Assembly: GCF_947489255.1 (NCBI RefSeq)
Contig: NZ_CANLCY010000004.1
Span: forward strand, 62,001 to 126,000
Origin: an uncultured Microbacterium sp.
GTDB lineage: Bacteria; Actinomycetota; Actinomycetes; Actinomycetales; Microbacteriaceae
Direction of reading: 5' to 3'
DNA length: 64,000 bases
Part shown: positions 56,900-64,000 of the stretch, one piece after another
Position numbering within the stretch: the first letter of the stretch is position 1
Layout of the letters: each line of letters begins with the position of its first letter
The notes under the pieces: generated by a model
Told to the model about the DNA's origin: nothing
Databases searched by the model: none
What the model saw: only the letters and a program-made list of their open reading frames with translations
Program-made: the position numbers and the translations under genes

Positions 56900-57639
56900 T
56901 GACGCGACCCGCCATCGAGGTCGAGGGGCTCGGCGTGCGCTTCCGCCGCAACCGTCGCGGCAGCCGGAGCCTGAAGGATCTGTTCGCGGGCTCCGCGCGC
57001 CGTTCGCGTCCCGACGAGTTCTGGGCCCTGCGCGACGTGTCGTTCCGCGTGCAGCCGGGCGAATCCATCGGGGTGGTCGGTCGCAACGGCCAGGGCAAAT
57101 CGACGCTGCTCAAGCTCGTCGCGGGCGTGCTTCTGCCGGACGAGGGCGGGGTCGAGGTCGACGGCGGCGTGGCCCCGCTCATCGAGATCACGGGCGGCTT
57201 CGTCGGCGACCTGACGGTGCGCGAGAACGTCCGCCTCACGGCGGGCCTGCACGGGATGCCGCGCGCCGAGGTCGCGCGCCGGTTCGACGACATGATCGCG
57301 TTCGCCGAGATCGGCGACTTCGTCGACACGCCCTACAAGCACCTGTCCAACGGCATGAAGGTGCGCCTGGCGTTCTCGGTCGTGTCGCAGCTGGACGAGC
57401 CGATCCTCCTCGTCGACGAGGTGCTCGCGGTCGGCGACCGTGCGTTCCGCGAGAAGTGCTACCGCCGCATCGACGAACTCCTCGCCGCGGGGCGCACGCT
57501 CTTCTTCGTCAGTCACAACGAGAAGGACCTGCGTCGCTTCTGCACGCGCGGTCTCTACCTCGACGGGGGCGCCCTGAAGCTGGACGCCCCGATCGCCGAC
57601 GTCCTCGAGCGCTACAACGCGGACTACACCACCCGCTGA
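56899..57639 (+). CDS. ABC polysaccharide exporter ATPase (Wzt-like) 2, no C-terminal domain
   Basis: A 246-residue ATPase with Walker A GRNGQGKST, signature LSNGM, Walker B ILLVDEVLAVGD and switch VSHNEKD. It stops right after the ATPase fold, lacking the glycan-binding domain of the first Wzt. Exporters of this short type do not need a terminal cap on the polymer (family knowledge). It converges on glfT1 with 9 bases between the stops. Confidence 0.92.
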   Translation: MTRPAIEVEGLGVRFRRNRRGSRSLKDLFAGSARRSRPDEFWALRDVSFRVQPGESIGVVGRNGQGKSTLLKLVAGVLLPDEGGVEVDGGVAPLIEITGGFVGDLTVRENVRLTAGLHGMPRAEVARRFDDMIAFAEIGDFVDTPYKHLSNGMKVRLAFSVVSQLDEPILLVDEVLAVGDRAFREKCYRRIDELLAAGRTLFFVSHNEKDLRRFCTRGLYLDGGALKLDAPIADVLERYNADYTTR

Positions 57640-57648
57640 GCCGTGGCC

Positions 57649-58614
57649 TCAGGCGGCGGGTTGCACCCGCTCCAGCGGGGGCATCGGCTTCCACGAGGCG
57701 TCGCGTGCGATGGCGCGGCCGTCGCGCAGCCCCCGGAAGAGGTGACTCGTTCCGCGGAGCTTGCGCTCGACGACGACGAGACGGATGAGCTCCTTGACGA
57801 AGGTGAGCGCGGTGCCGGCGGTGAAGGGCAGCGGGCGGTAGACCCCGAGCGCGCGGTAGTACTTCGCCAGGTACGCGCGGTTGCGCATGATGTAGTACCG
57901 ATAGGCGTCGCTGGAGGCGTTCATGTGCCGGATGCCCATGTCCCACTGCTTGATCTCGCGCGTGCGGCGCAGCACGAACTCGTTCACGATCACCGACGGC
58001 GTCTGCCGGGACGCGAGCCAGCCGTAGAGCTGGTCGTCCCAGTAGATGAAGAAGCGGGGATCGGGCAGGCCGATCTTCGCGACGATGTCGCGGTGGATGA
58101 ACATGCCCTCGAAGCATCCCGAGTTCATCGGCTTGTAGCCCGAGGAGTCGAAGCCCGCCGGGGCGAAGGGGATGGGGATCGCCATGGACTCGGCGACGCG
58201 GTACTGCCAGTAGAACTCGCTGCCGTCGGCGTCGTAGCGACGACCCTGGATGCTGCGGAACCGCGGGGCCCAGTGACCCATGCGCGCGAGGCCGTCGGAG
58301 ACGACCTCGACGTCGTCGTCCATGAGCCAGATCCACTCGGATCCGAGTTCGTACGCGACGCGCATGCCCTCGCTGAACCCGCCGGAGCCCCCGGTGTTCG
58401 TGTCGAGGCGGCGATAGACCAGCGTCGTGGGCAGGCGGTCGCGGAAGGACTCGACGACGGCGGTGGTGTCGTCGGTGGAGGCGTTGTCGACCACCACGAG
58501 GTGGCCGGGCGCCGGGTCCATCTGCTCGATGCTCTCGAGCAGCCGGGTGAGCAGGTGCGTGCGGTTGTAGGTGACGACGACGATGGTCGCCGTCTTCGGG
58601 TCGAAGGGTGCCAC
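57649..58614 (-). CDS. Family 2 glycosyltransferase, GlfT1-like galactofuranosyltransferase
   Basis: A 321-residue GT-A enzyme with IVVVTYNRTHLLTRLLES, VDNASTDDT, NTGGSGGFSEGM and the metal motif WLMDDDVEV, then FIYWDDQLYGW. In mycobacteria GlfT1 adds the first galactofuranose units to the rhamnosyl linker. The assignment rests on these motifs, family size and its place next to the GlfT2-like gene and the exporter. GTG 58614 lies 2 bases after that gene. Confidence 0.8.
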   Translation of the reverse strand: MAPFDPKTATIVVVTYNRTHLLTRLLESIEQMDPAPGHLVVVDNASTDDTTAVVESFRDRLPTTLVYRRLDTNTGGSGGFSEGMRVAYELGSEWIWLMDDDVEVVSDGLARMGHWAPRFRSIQGRRYDADGSEFYWQYRVAESMAIPIPFAPAGFDSSGYKPMNSGCFEGMFIHRDIVAKIGLPDPRFFIYWDDQLYGWLASRQTPSVIVNEFVLRRTREIKQWDMGIRHMNASSDAYRYYIMRNRAYLAKYYRALGVYRPLPFTAGTALTFVKELIRLVVVERKLRGTSHLFRGLRDGRAIARDASWKPMPPLERVQPAA

Positions 58615-58616
58615 GG

Positions 58617-60530
58617 TCAGGAACGCTCCTCGAAGGTCGCGCGCCACTGGGACTCGGAGACGAGATCGGGCAGGGCGCGACGGTAGCGGCGCGAGAGGGA
58701 GGGCCACTCGCGCTGCAGGCGACGGTGCAGCCGCCAGCTGTCGACGAGCATGCGGCGGAACATCGCGCGGTCGCGGGTGTAGATGTTCTTGCCCGATCCG
58801 TCGGCAGCGCTCACGAGGGCGCTGTCGTACAGCGGGACGCGCCACCAGTTGGCATCCCCCTTGCCGAACTCGACTTCGGGCTGCTCGACGTTCTCGGGGC
58901 GCGGGGTGTGGAACCAGTGCGAGAGGAGCGTGCGCACGGTGAAGGTGCGCAGGGCGATGCCGGTCGGGCTGTCGAACTGGTGGTTCTTCAAGCGCTTGAA
59001 CACCTGGCGACCGCGCCGCGAGCGCAGCGGGACGCCGGAGTCCTTATGGACGACCGTCTCGGGGTGCTTCTTCGCGACGGCGCGAGCCGCGGGCATCGCC
59101 GTGGCGAGGTTGGCCCGCATGTGCTCGGGGCCGGAGAGGATGTCGCGCAGCGCGCGGTGGCGCAGCTCGACGGGGTAGTACTGCATCATCATGAGGTGCT
59201 TGAGGTCGACGCGTCGACTGTGGCGGATGAGCGTGCCGCCCTGCGGGGAGCGCGAGTGCAGCAGCGCCGAGACGATGCGGTTGCGGGCGTGGAAGTAGGC
59301 CTGCCAGTCGATCGAGTCGTCTTTGCCGAGCCATGACACGTGCCAGAGCGCCACGCCCGGGACCGAGACGGTGGGGTAGCCGGCATCCCGTGCCCGGACG
59401 CAGAACTCGGCGTCGTCCCACTTGATGAACGCGGGCAGCGACAGGCCGATCTCCCGCAGGATGCTGGTGGGGATGAGGCACATCCACCAGCCGTTGTAGT
59501 CGGCGTCGAGGCGCATGTGCAGCAGGGGGGACTGACGCAGGTTCGCGACGCTGAAGTCGTGGGGGAGGCGCTCCTGGAACAGGGCGCGCCACATGAAGGG
59601 GGCGTCGTCGACGACCTCGGCCCACGCGTGCAGCTTGGGACGGTCGAGCAGGTCGAACATGTGAGCGCCGACGATGGTGGGCACGGAGGCGTAGCGGCCG
59701 AACACGACGGAGCGACGGATGGATTCGGGCTCGATGCGGACGTCGTCGTCGAGGAGCTGCACGAAGTCGCTGCCCTCTCGAGCGAGGGTCTCGACCATCG
59801 CGCGCGCGAAGCCGCCCGAGCCGCCGAGGTTGGGCTGACGCACCACCTGCAGGGTCTCGCCCAGGCGACCGGCGACCGCGGGGAAGCCGTCCTGGTCGGC
59901 GACGAGGTCGGTGCCCTGGTCGATGAGGAAGACCCGGTCGATGACGTCGAGAGCGTCGGGGGCGTCGGCGAGGGCGGTGAGCGTCTCGACGCAGTAGTCG
60001 GGCTTGTTGTACGTGGTGATGCCGATGCTCGCCTTGCCCGCGCGGACCGGTTCCTGCTCGGTGGTCCACTCGGCGCCCAGGAACATGGCGTCGGCGCGGT
60101 CGGCGGCCACGTCGAACCAGATCCACCCGCCGTCGCTGTACTGGTCGAGCACGAGGTCGAACGAGGACTCGTTCGTCTCGCCGCGCACCTCGCGGGTGTC
60201 GAGACGCTGCTTCGTGCCGCCGCCGTTCGAACGGTAGACGAGGATCGTGGCGTCTCCCTCGGTGCGCACCGTGAGGCGCACTTGGCGGACGGCGGTCCAG
60301 TGCTGCCAGTACGACGCCGGGAAGGCGTTGAAGTAGGTGCCGAACGACACGCGACGACCCGCGACGATGCGCGCGCGCGTGCGGTCGAGGATGTTGCTCA
60401 ACTGTGCGACGTTGGTGACCCGCACCGGCTCCTCGTCGATCGTCGACCACGTCTCGGGGTCGACGTACAGGGGGAGAAGGTCGGGATCGCGGTCGAGCGG
60501 GAGCACGGCGTTCTGCAGGGTGTACGTCAC
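58617..60530 (-). CDS. glfT2: GlfT2-like polymerising galactofuranosyltransferase
   Basis: A 637-residue protein, the same length as mycobacterial GlfT2. An N-terminal beta domain (about 1-165) precedes the GT-A domain, with GITTYNKPDYCVETL, the metal motif LLDDDVRI, DYNGWWMCLIP, FIKWDDAEFC and a catalytic-side ALWHVSW; GPEHMRANL and the C-terminal helical domain follow. GlfT2 alternates beta-1,5 and beta-1,6 galactofuranose linkages to build galactan. The GTG start has a leader with ACGAAAGAC and CTCTTC, also seen before glf. It is probably in one operon with the two ligase-like genes upstream. Confidence 0.9.
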   Translation of the reverse strand: MTYTLQNAVLPLDRDPDLLPLYVDPETWSTIDEEPVRVTNVAQLSNILDRTRARIVAGRRVSFGTYFNAFPASYWQHWTAVRQVRLTVRTEGDATILVYRSNGGGTKQRLDTREVRGETNESSFDLVLDQYSDGGWIWFDVAADRADAMFLGAEWTTEQEPVRAGKASIGITTYNKPDYCVETLTALADAPDALDVIDRVFLIDQGTDLVADQDGFPAVAGRLGETLQVVRQPNLGGSGGFARAMVETLAREGSDFVQLLDDDVRIEPESIRRSVVFGRYASVPTIVGAHMFDLLDRPKLHAWAEVVDDAPFMWRALFQERLPHDFSVANLRQSPLLHMRLDADYNGWWMCLIPTSILREIGLSLPAFIKWDDAEFCVRARDAGYPTVSVPGVALWHVSWLGKDDSIDWQAYFHARNRIVSALLHSRSPQGGTLIRHSRRVDLKHLMMMQYYPVELRHRALRDILSGPEHMRANLATAMPAARAVAKKHPETVVHKDSGVPLRSRRGRQVFKRLKNHQFDSPTGIALRTFTVRTLLSHWFHTPRPENVEQPEVEFGKGDANWWRVPLYDSALVSAADGSGKNIYTRDRAMFRRMLVDSWRLHRRLQREWPSLSRRYRRALPDLVSESQWRATFEERS

Positions 60531-60581
60531 GAAGAGGTCTTTCGTCTCAGGCGAGGGGGCCTCGGCGGGGCCGCCCGCAGT

Positions 60582-61955
60582 CTACCCGCCGTGCCCGGCG
60601 TCGCCCTGAGCGTCAGGAGCCTGCCCACGCCTGCCGTCGAGGTCGGAACGGTCGGTCGCGGGGCGGCCGATCTGCGTCATCCGCTGTTCGAGGCGCTCGC
60701 GCCACGACCGCGACTGACCCGCCCGCACGGCGCACAGGGCCAGCAGCAGCCACCCCGGTCCGGTGAGGGTGAAGCTCTCGAACAGCGACACCGCGAGCAG
60801 GGCGATCAGCGTGAGCGGGGCCCAGGCGTGCACCACGGACCGCCGCTCGCCCGCCACGAGCCACCCGCGCGCGAGCCCGAGACCGCCCAGGGCCAGGAAC
60901 AGCAGCAGGCCCACCCAGCCGAGCTGCAGCAGCACGTCGAGATAAGCGTTCAGGGCCGAGGCGTGCCGCGTGCCGTCCGCGAGGTTGACGAGGGCGAAGG
61001 GGATGGCGTCGGGGTCCCACGACCCGAACCACCCGAATCCCTGCACGGGGCGGATGTCGGCGATGTCGATCACGTGCGTCCACACCCGGGTGCGCGTCTC
61101 GAGGTCGTCCTCCGCGCCGAGGACGGCGACCAACGCAGTCCGAGCGGCGTAGGCACCGGCCACCGCGACCGCCACCGCGACGCCGAGGCCGATCTGCACC
61201 CCGCGTCGTCGCTCGGCCGGCACCCGCCGCACGCCCCAGAGGGCGAGGGCGGCGACGGCGGTGGCCAGAGCGACCACGATGACCGTCGGCGACCCGCTGA
61301 GTGCGGCCAGCACGCCGCCGAGCACGACGGATCCGATCGCGACGCCGACGCCGACCGACTGGGTGCGGAACTCCACGAGGAAGGTGATCAGCGCGATGAC
61401 GGTGACGAAGCCCAGGGCGTTCCGCGTGCCGAACAGGCCCTGGATGGGACCCAGATCGGCGATCGCCCCCTGGATGCCGAGGAAGGGGATGGGCAGATCG
61501 AGGAGGATACCGCTGAGCACCTCGAGGCCGAGCGAGATGCCGAGCAGCCAGCGCAGGACGTCGCCGAGGGCGCGCACCGTCTGCAGCGCGTCGCGCACGT
61601 GGCCGATCACGACGGCCAGCAGGGCGATTCCCGCCAGCTGCCCCCACCCGGCGAGGGCGGCCGCGGGCGCCGAGCTCCAGAAGACGCTGGCAGCGGCCCA
61701 CGCCACCAGCAGCACGAGGGTCGTGGGGGCCAGGCGCACCAGCTCGATCTCGTCGCGTCGCGCGAACAGGATCGCCGCGCCGAGGACGCAGAGTCCGGCG
61801 AGGATGGTCGCCAGGGTGACCGCGCCCGCGACGGCGGTGACGGCGAACCCGCCGAAGACCGTGGCGAAGACGGTCAGGGTGAACGCGCGGGCGAGCGCCG
61901 CCGAAGAGAGCAGCGAGAGCAGGCGGGGGCGGAGCGCGTCGGGCCCCGCGGTCAC
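60582..61955 (-). CDS. O-antigen ligase/polymerase-like membrane protein 1
   Basis: A 457-residue protein with about 11 transmembrane helices. The paired motifs IQGLFGTRNALGFV and, in a periplasmic loop, RHASALNAYLDVLLQLGWVG are those of the WaaL/Wzy_C family, which joins lipid-linked glycans to acceptors or polymerises them. GTG 61955 overlaps the following paralogue by GTGA. A soluble, charged C-terminal tail of about 40 residues is unusual. Confidence 0.82.
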   Translation of the reverse strand: MTAGPDALRPRLLSLLSSAALARAFTLTVFATVFGGFAVTAVAGAVTLATILAGLCVLGAAILFARRDEIELVRLAPTTLVLLVAWAAASVFWSSAPAAALAGWGQLAGIALLAVVIGHVRDALQTVRALGDVLRWLLGISLGLEVLSGILLDLPIPFLGIQGAIADLGPIQGLFGTRNALGFVTVIALITFLVEFRTQSVGVGVAIGSVVLGGVLAALSGSPTVIVVALATAVAALALWGVRRVPAERRRGVQIGLGVAVAVAVAGAYAARTALVAVLGAEDDLETRTRVWTHVIDIADIRPVQGFGWFGSWDPDAIPFALVNLADGTRHASALNAYLDVLLQLGWVGLLLFLALGGLGLARGWLVAGERRSVVHAWAPLTLIALLAVSLFESFTLTGPGWLLLALCAVRAGQSRSWRERLEQRMTQIGRPATDRSDLDGRRGQAPDAQGDAGHGG

Positions 61956-63352
61956 GGGGTCGGTCTCTGCAGCTCGCCGCGCTCGATCGACATGCTCTGC
62001 TCGCTGGGGCCGACACCGACGAGCGGCGTCTGCTTGATCTTCGAGCCGAACAGGACGACGAACATCCAACCCCACAGCAGCAGCGGGCCCGACTCGGTCA
62101 GCCCCTGCACGACGAGGAGGGCGCCGATCAGCGTGGGCAGGAGTGTGAGAGGGGAGTGCGGACGGTCGTCGCGGAGGTCCCACCGCGGGCGGTCGACGGC
62201 GAAGAACCACGAGCGCCACAGGTAGGCCAGGTATACGAGGGCGAGCAGGGCCACGCCGATCGCACCGAGCTGCAGGTAGGCGTCGAGCCACATGCTGTGC
62301 GCCTGCACCACCGTCTGACCGTGGTCGACGATCCAGCCGTCGATCAGGGGCTCGGTCGCGATCCAGGGCGTCGAGAACCCCCACCCGATGACGGGGTGCT
62401 GGTCGGCGCGGGCGATCACGTCGGCCCAGATCCCCTCGCGGCCGGTCAGATCGGCGTCGCGCCCCAACAGGCCGAACAGGGCGCTGCGGCCGAACCACAG
62501 CGCCGCCGCCCCGCCGAGACCGATCACCGCGTACAGGAGGTACCAGCGGGTGCGCTCGCCGGGACGCCGCGCCGTGCGCATCACGAGCACGGTGCCGAGC
62601 ACGAGAGCGACGAACGCGGCGGAGATGAACGCGGTCGCCGATCCGGCTCGCACGAACAGGAAGGCGGCGAGGGCGATCCACACGACCAGCAGCACCCGTC
62701 GTGGAGCGCCCGCGGCCAGGCGGATGGAGAACACGATGATCGCCACGAGCATGACCGCGGCGAGCAGGTTGGCGTTGCCGAACACCCCCTGGATGCGACC
62801 GCCGTCGAAGAGGTTGTCGCGCGACCAGTAGACGATGGGATCCATCCGCTCGTCGGGGATCACGAAGCCGGGGAGCACCGGGCCCCGCACGAACACCGAG
62901 ACGACGAGCTCGAAGACGAGCGAGAGCCCGACGATCCACTTGGCCGCCGACGCCACGGCCCGCACGACATCGCGCCAGGTGAGCACGGCTCCCACGAACA
63001 GTCCCTGGAAGGTCGTGATGACGAGCAGAAGCCAGGTGAGCACGGATGCCGCGGGCCACGCGCTCCACGTCAGCGACGCCGTCGCCCAGGCGAGATAGCC
63101 GAACGCCAGCCAGGGCAGGCGGCGCACGGCCAGTGGCGGGCGGGTCACGAGCCAGACGACGGCGGAGACGACGGCGGAGGCGATCACCACGGCGGCGGTC
63201 ACGACGGGCCCGACCGCGTTGACCAGCCCCACACCGCCCAGTGCGAGCACGAGGACGGCCACGCACCAGGCCCGCAGCAGAAGATGCCCGGTCGTCTCGC
63301 GCGGGGGCGCGGTCGGCAGCGCCGACACCGGGTGGTTCGTGTGCATCGCCAT
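61952..63352 (-). CDS. O-antigen ligase/polymerase-like membrane protein 2
   Basis: A 466-residue paralogue of the previous protein, with GRIQGVFGNANLLAA, GREGIWADVI and AHSMWLDAYLQLGAIG. It begins the leftward unit lig2-lig1-glfT2-glfT1. TACCCT at 63362-63367 lies 9 bases before ATG 63352; ATG 63346 is an alternative. Two tandem ligases suggest either two acceptors or one ligase and one polymerase. Confidence 0.82.
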   Translation of the reverse strand: MAMHTNHPVSALPTAPPRETTGHLLLRAWCVAVLVLALGGVGLVNAVGPVVTAAVVIASAVVSAVVWLVTRPPLAVRRLPWLAFGYLAWATASLTWSAWPAASVLTWLLLVITTFQGLFVGAVLTWRDVVRAVASAAKWIVGLSLVFELVVSVFVRGPVLPGFVIPDERMDPIVYWSRDNLFDGGRIQGVFGNANLLAAVMLVAIIVFSIRLAAGAPRRVLLVVWIALAAFLFVRAGSATAFISAAFVALVLGTVLVMRTARRPGERTRWYLLYAVIGLGGAAALWFGRSALFGLLGRDADLTGREGIWADVIARADQHPVIGWGFSTPWIATEPLIDGWIVDHGQTVVQAHSMWLDAYLQLGAIGVALLALVYLAYLWRSWFFAVDRPRWDLRDDRPHSPLTLLPTLIGALLVVQGLTESGPLLLWGWMFVVLFGSKIKQTPLVGVGPSEQSMSIERGELQRPTP

Positions 63353-63361
63353 GGTGCTCTC

Positions 63362-63367
63362 AGGGTA
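63362..63367 (-). promoter_or_regulatory. Candidate -10 box of the ligase-galactan operon
   Basis: TACCCT, 9 bases before ATG 63352. It stands back to back with the manA box in a 61-base divergent gap. Confidence 0.5.
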
Positions 63368-63401
63368 CCGGGCGGCATCCGGGACCGCCGGGTCGGGCCA
63401 C

Positions 63402-63407
63402 TAGGCT
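63402..63407 (+). promoter_or_regulatory. Candidate -10 box, leaderless start of manA
   Basis: TAGGCT, 6 bases before the GTG at 63414. Confidence 0.6.
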
Positions 63408-63413
63408 GACGCC

Positions 63414-64000
63414 GTGCTGATCCCGATCTCGAACACGCCCCGCGACTACGCCTGGGGGAGCCCCACCCTCATCGCCGACCTCGAGGGGCGTGAGCCCACC
63501 GGCGCTCCCGAGGCCGAGGTGTGGTTCGGCGACCACCCGGGCTCGCCGGCCCGGGTGCACGACGGCTCCGAGCGCACGCTCGACGAGTGGCTCCCGGCGG
63601 TCTCCGCCGAGCAGGGCGTTCCCGCGAAGCTGCCCTACCTGTTGAAGCTCCTGGCGGCCGGTGCCCCGCTGTCGATCCAGGTGCACCCCTCGAAGGAGCA
63701 GGCCGTCGACGGCTACGCCCGCGAGGAGTCCGCCGGCGTCCCGCGCGACGCGGGCGAGCGCAACTACAAGGACGACAACCACAAGCCCGAGGTCATCGTG
63801 GCGCTCAGCGAGACCTTCACCGCGCTCGCGGGTCTGCGCGACATCGAGCGCACGCGCGCCCTCGTCGCCGGACTCGGCGACGCGCCGGCCGTGCGGACGC
63901 TGCGCACCCACCTGTCGGCGGACGACCCCGCCGACGCCCTCCGCGCGAGCATCGGCTGGCTCCTCGGCGAGGCCGACGCGGCCGCGATCGGGGAGATCGT
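63414..64000 (+). CDS. manA: Mannose-6-phosphate isomerase (class I), partial
   Basis: The N-terminal 195 residues of a zinc cupin that interconverts fructose 6-phosphate and mannose 6-phosphate; the gene continues past the right edge. Seen are the start ISNTPRDYAWGS, the zinc motif IQVHPSKEQA and DDNHKPEVIVAL. It supplies GDP-mannose and closes the glycopolymer island. The start GTG is placed by the promoter box. Confidence 0.93.
   Translation, partial: MLIPISNTPRDYAWGSPTLIADLEGREPTGAPEAEVWFGDHPGSPARVHDGSERTLDEWLPAVSAEQGVPAKLPYLLKLLAAGAPLSIQVHPSKEQAVDGYAREESAGVPRDAGERNYKDDNHKPEVIVALSETFTALAGLRDIERTRALVAGLGDAPAVRTLRTHLSADDPADALRASIGWLLGEADAAAIGEI

Overview
The window is high-GC DNA from a non-mycolate actinobacterium, most likely Microbacterium or a close Microbacteriaceae relative. 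This rests on gene content, codon bias, frequent GTG starts, tight GTGA/ATGA gene overlaps and actinobacterial-type -10 boxes (TAnnnT); it was not checked by any search. No rRNA, tRNA, CRISPR array, prophage or transposase gene was recognised.

Left part (1-9600). A leftward PTS operon (EIIB, HPr, Enzyme I, the last cut by the window edge) is divergent from a PRD/EIIA-type PTS-controlled regulator. An AbiEi/nuclease-like orphan gene follows, bracketed by palindromic repeats. Then come a phosphohexomutase, purine nucleoside phosphorylase and a disulfide-less flavoprotein quinone reductase.

Middle part (9600-23000). The acyl-CoA carboxylase genes (biotin carboxylase/BCCP, maf, epsilon, beta, birA) form one cluster. 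It is interrupted by an RNA methyltransferase, a LuxR/histidine-kinase pair and a kinase-like third protein. A PH-domain membrane protein, purK and purE follow. From memory, the order pmmB-deoD-lpdA-accA3-maf-accE-accD-birA-PH protein-purK-purE-LCP matches the Mycobacterium tuberculosis Rv3308-to-Rv3267 region.

Right part (23000-64000) is a roughly 40-kb cell-envelope glycopolymer island. It holds an LCP ligase, many glycosyltransferases, a secreted repeat protein, the dTDP-rhamnose genes (rmlA, rmlB, fused rmlCD), two tandem RgpF-like rhamnan proteins with an ABC exporter (Wzm1/Wzt1), a flippase and GT operon, and then a galactofuranose module. That module contains glf, an acyltransferase, a second exporter (Wzm2/Wzt2), GlfT1- and GlfT2-like galactofuranosyltransferases and two O-antigen-ligase-like membrane proteins. 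It ends at manA, cut by the right edge. The simplest reading is two exported wall polymers, one rhamnose-rich and one galactofuranose-containing, attached to the wall by LCP/ligase-type enzymes.

Three patterns stand out. First, most transcription-unit heads have a TAnnnT-like box 6-8 bases before the start codon, implying many leaderless mRNAs. Second, several families of 67-71 bp nested palindromes lie at gene 3' ends, with one arm plus flank tandemly multiplied at 38, 43 or 44 bp. Third, the mycobacterial-type galactan machinery is gathered into one locus in an organism that should lack mycolates.
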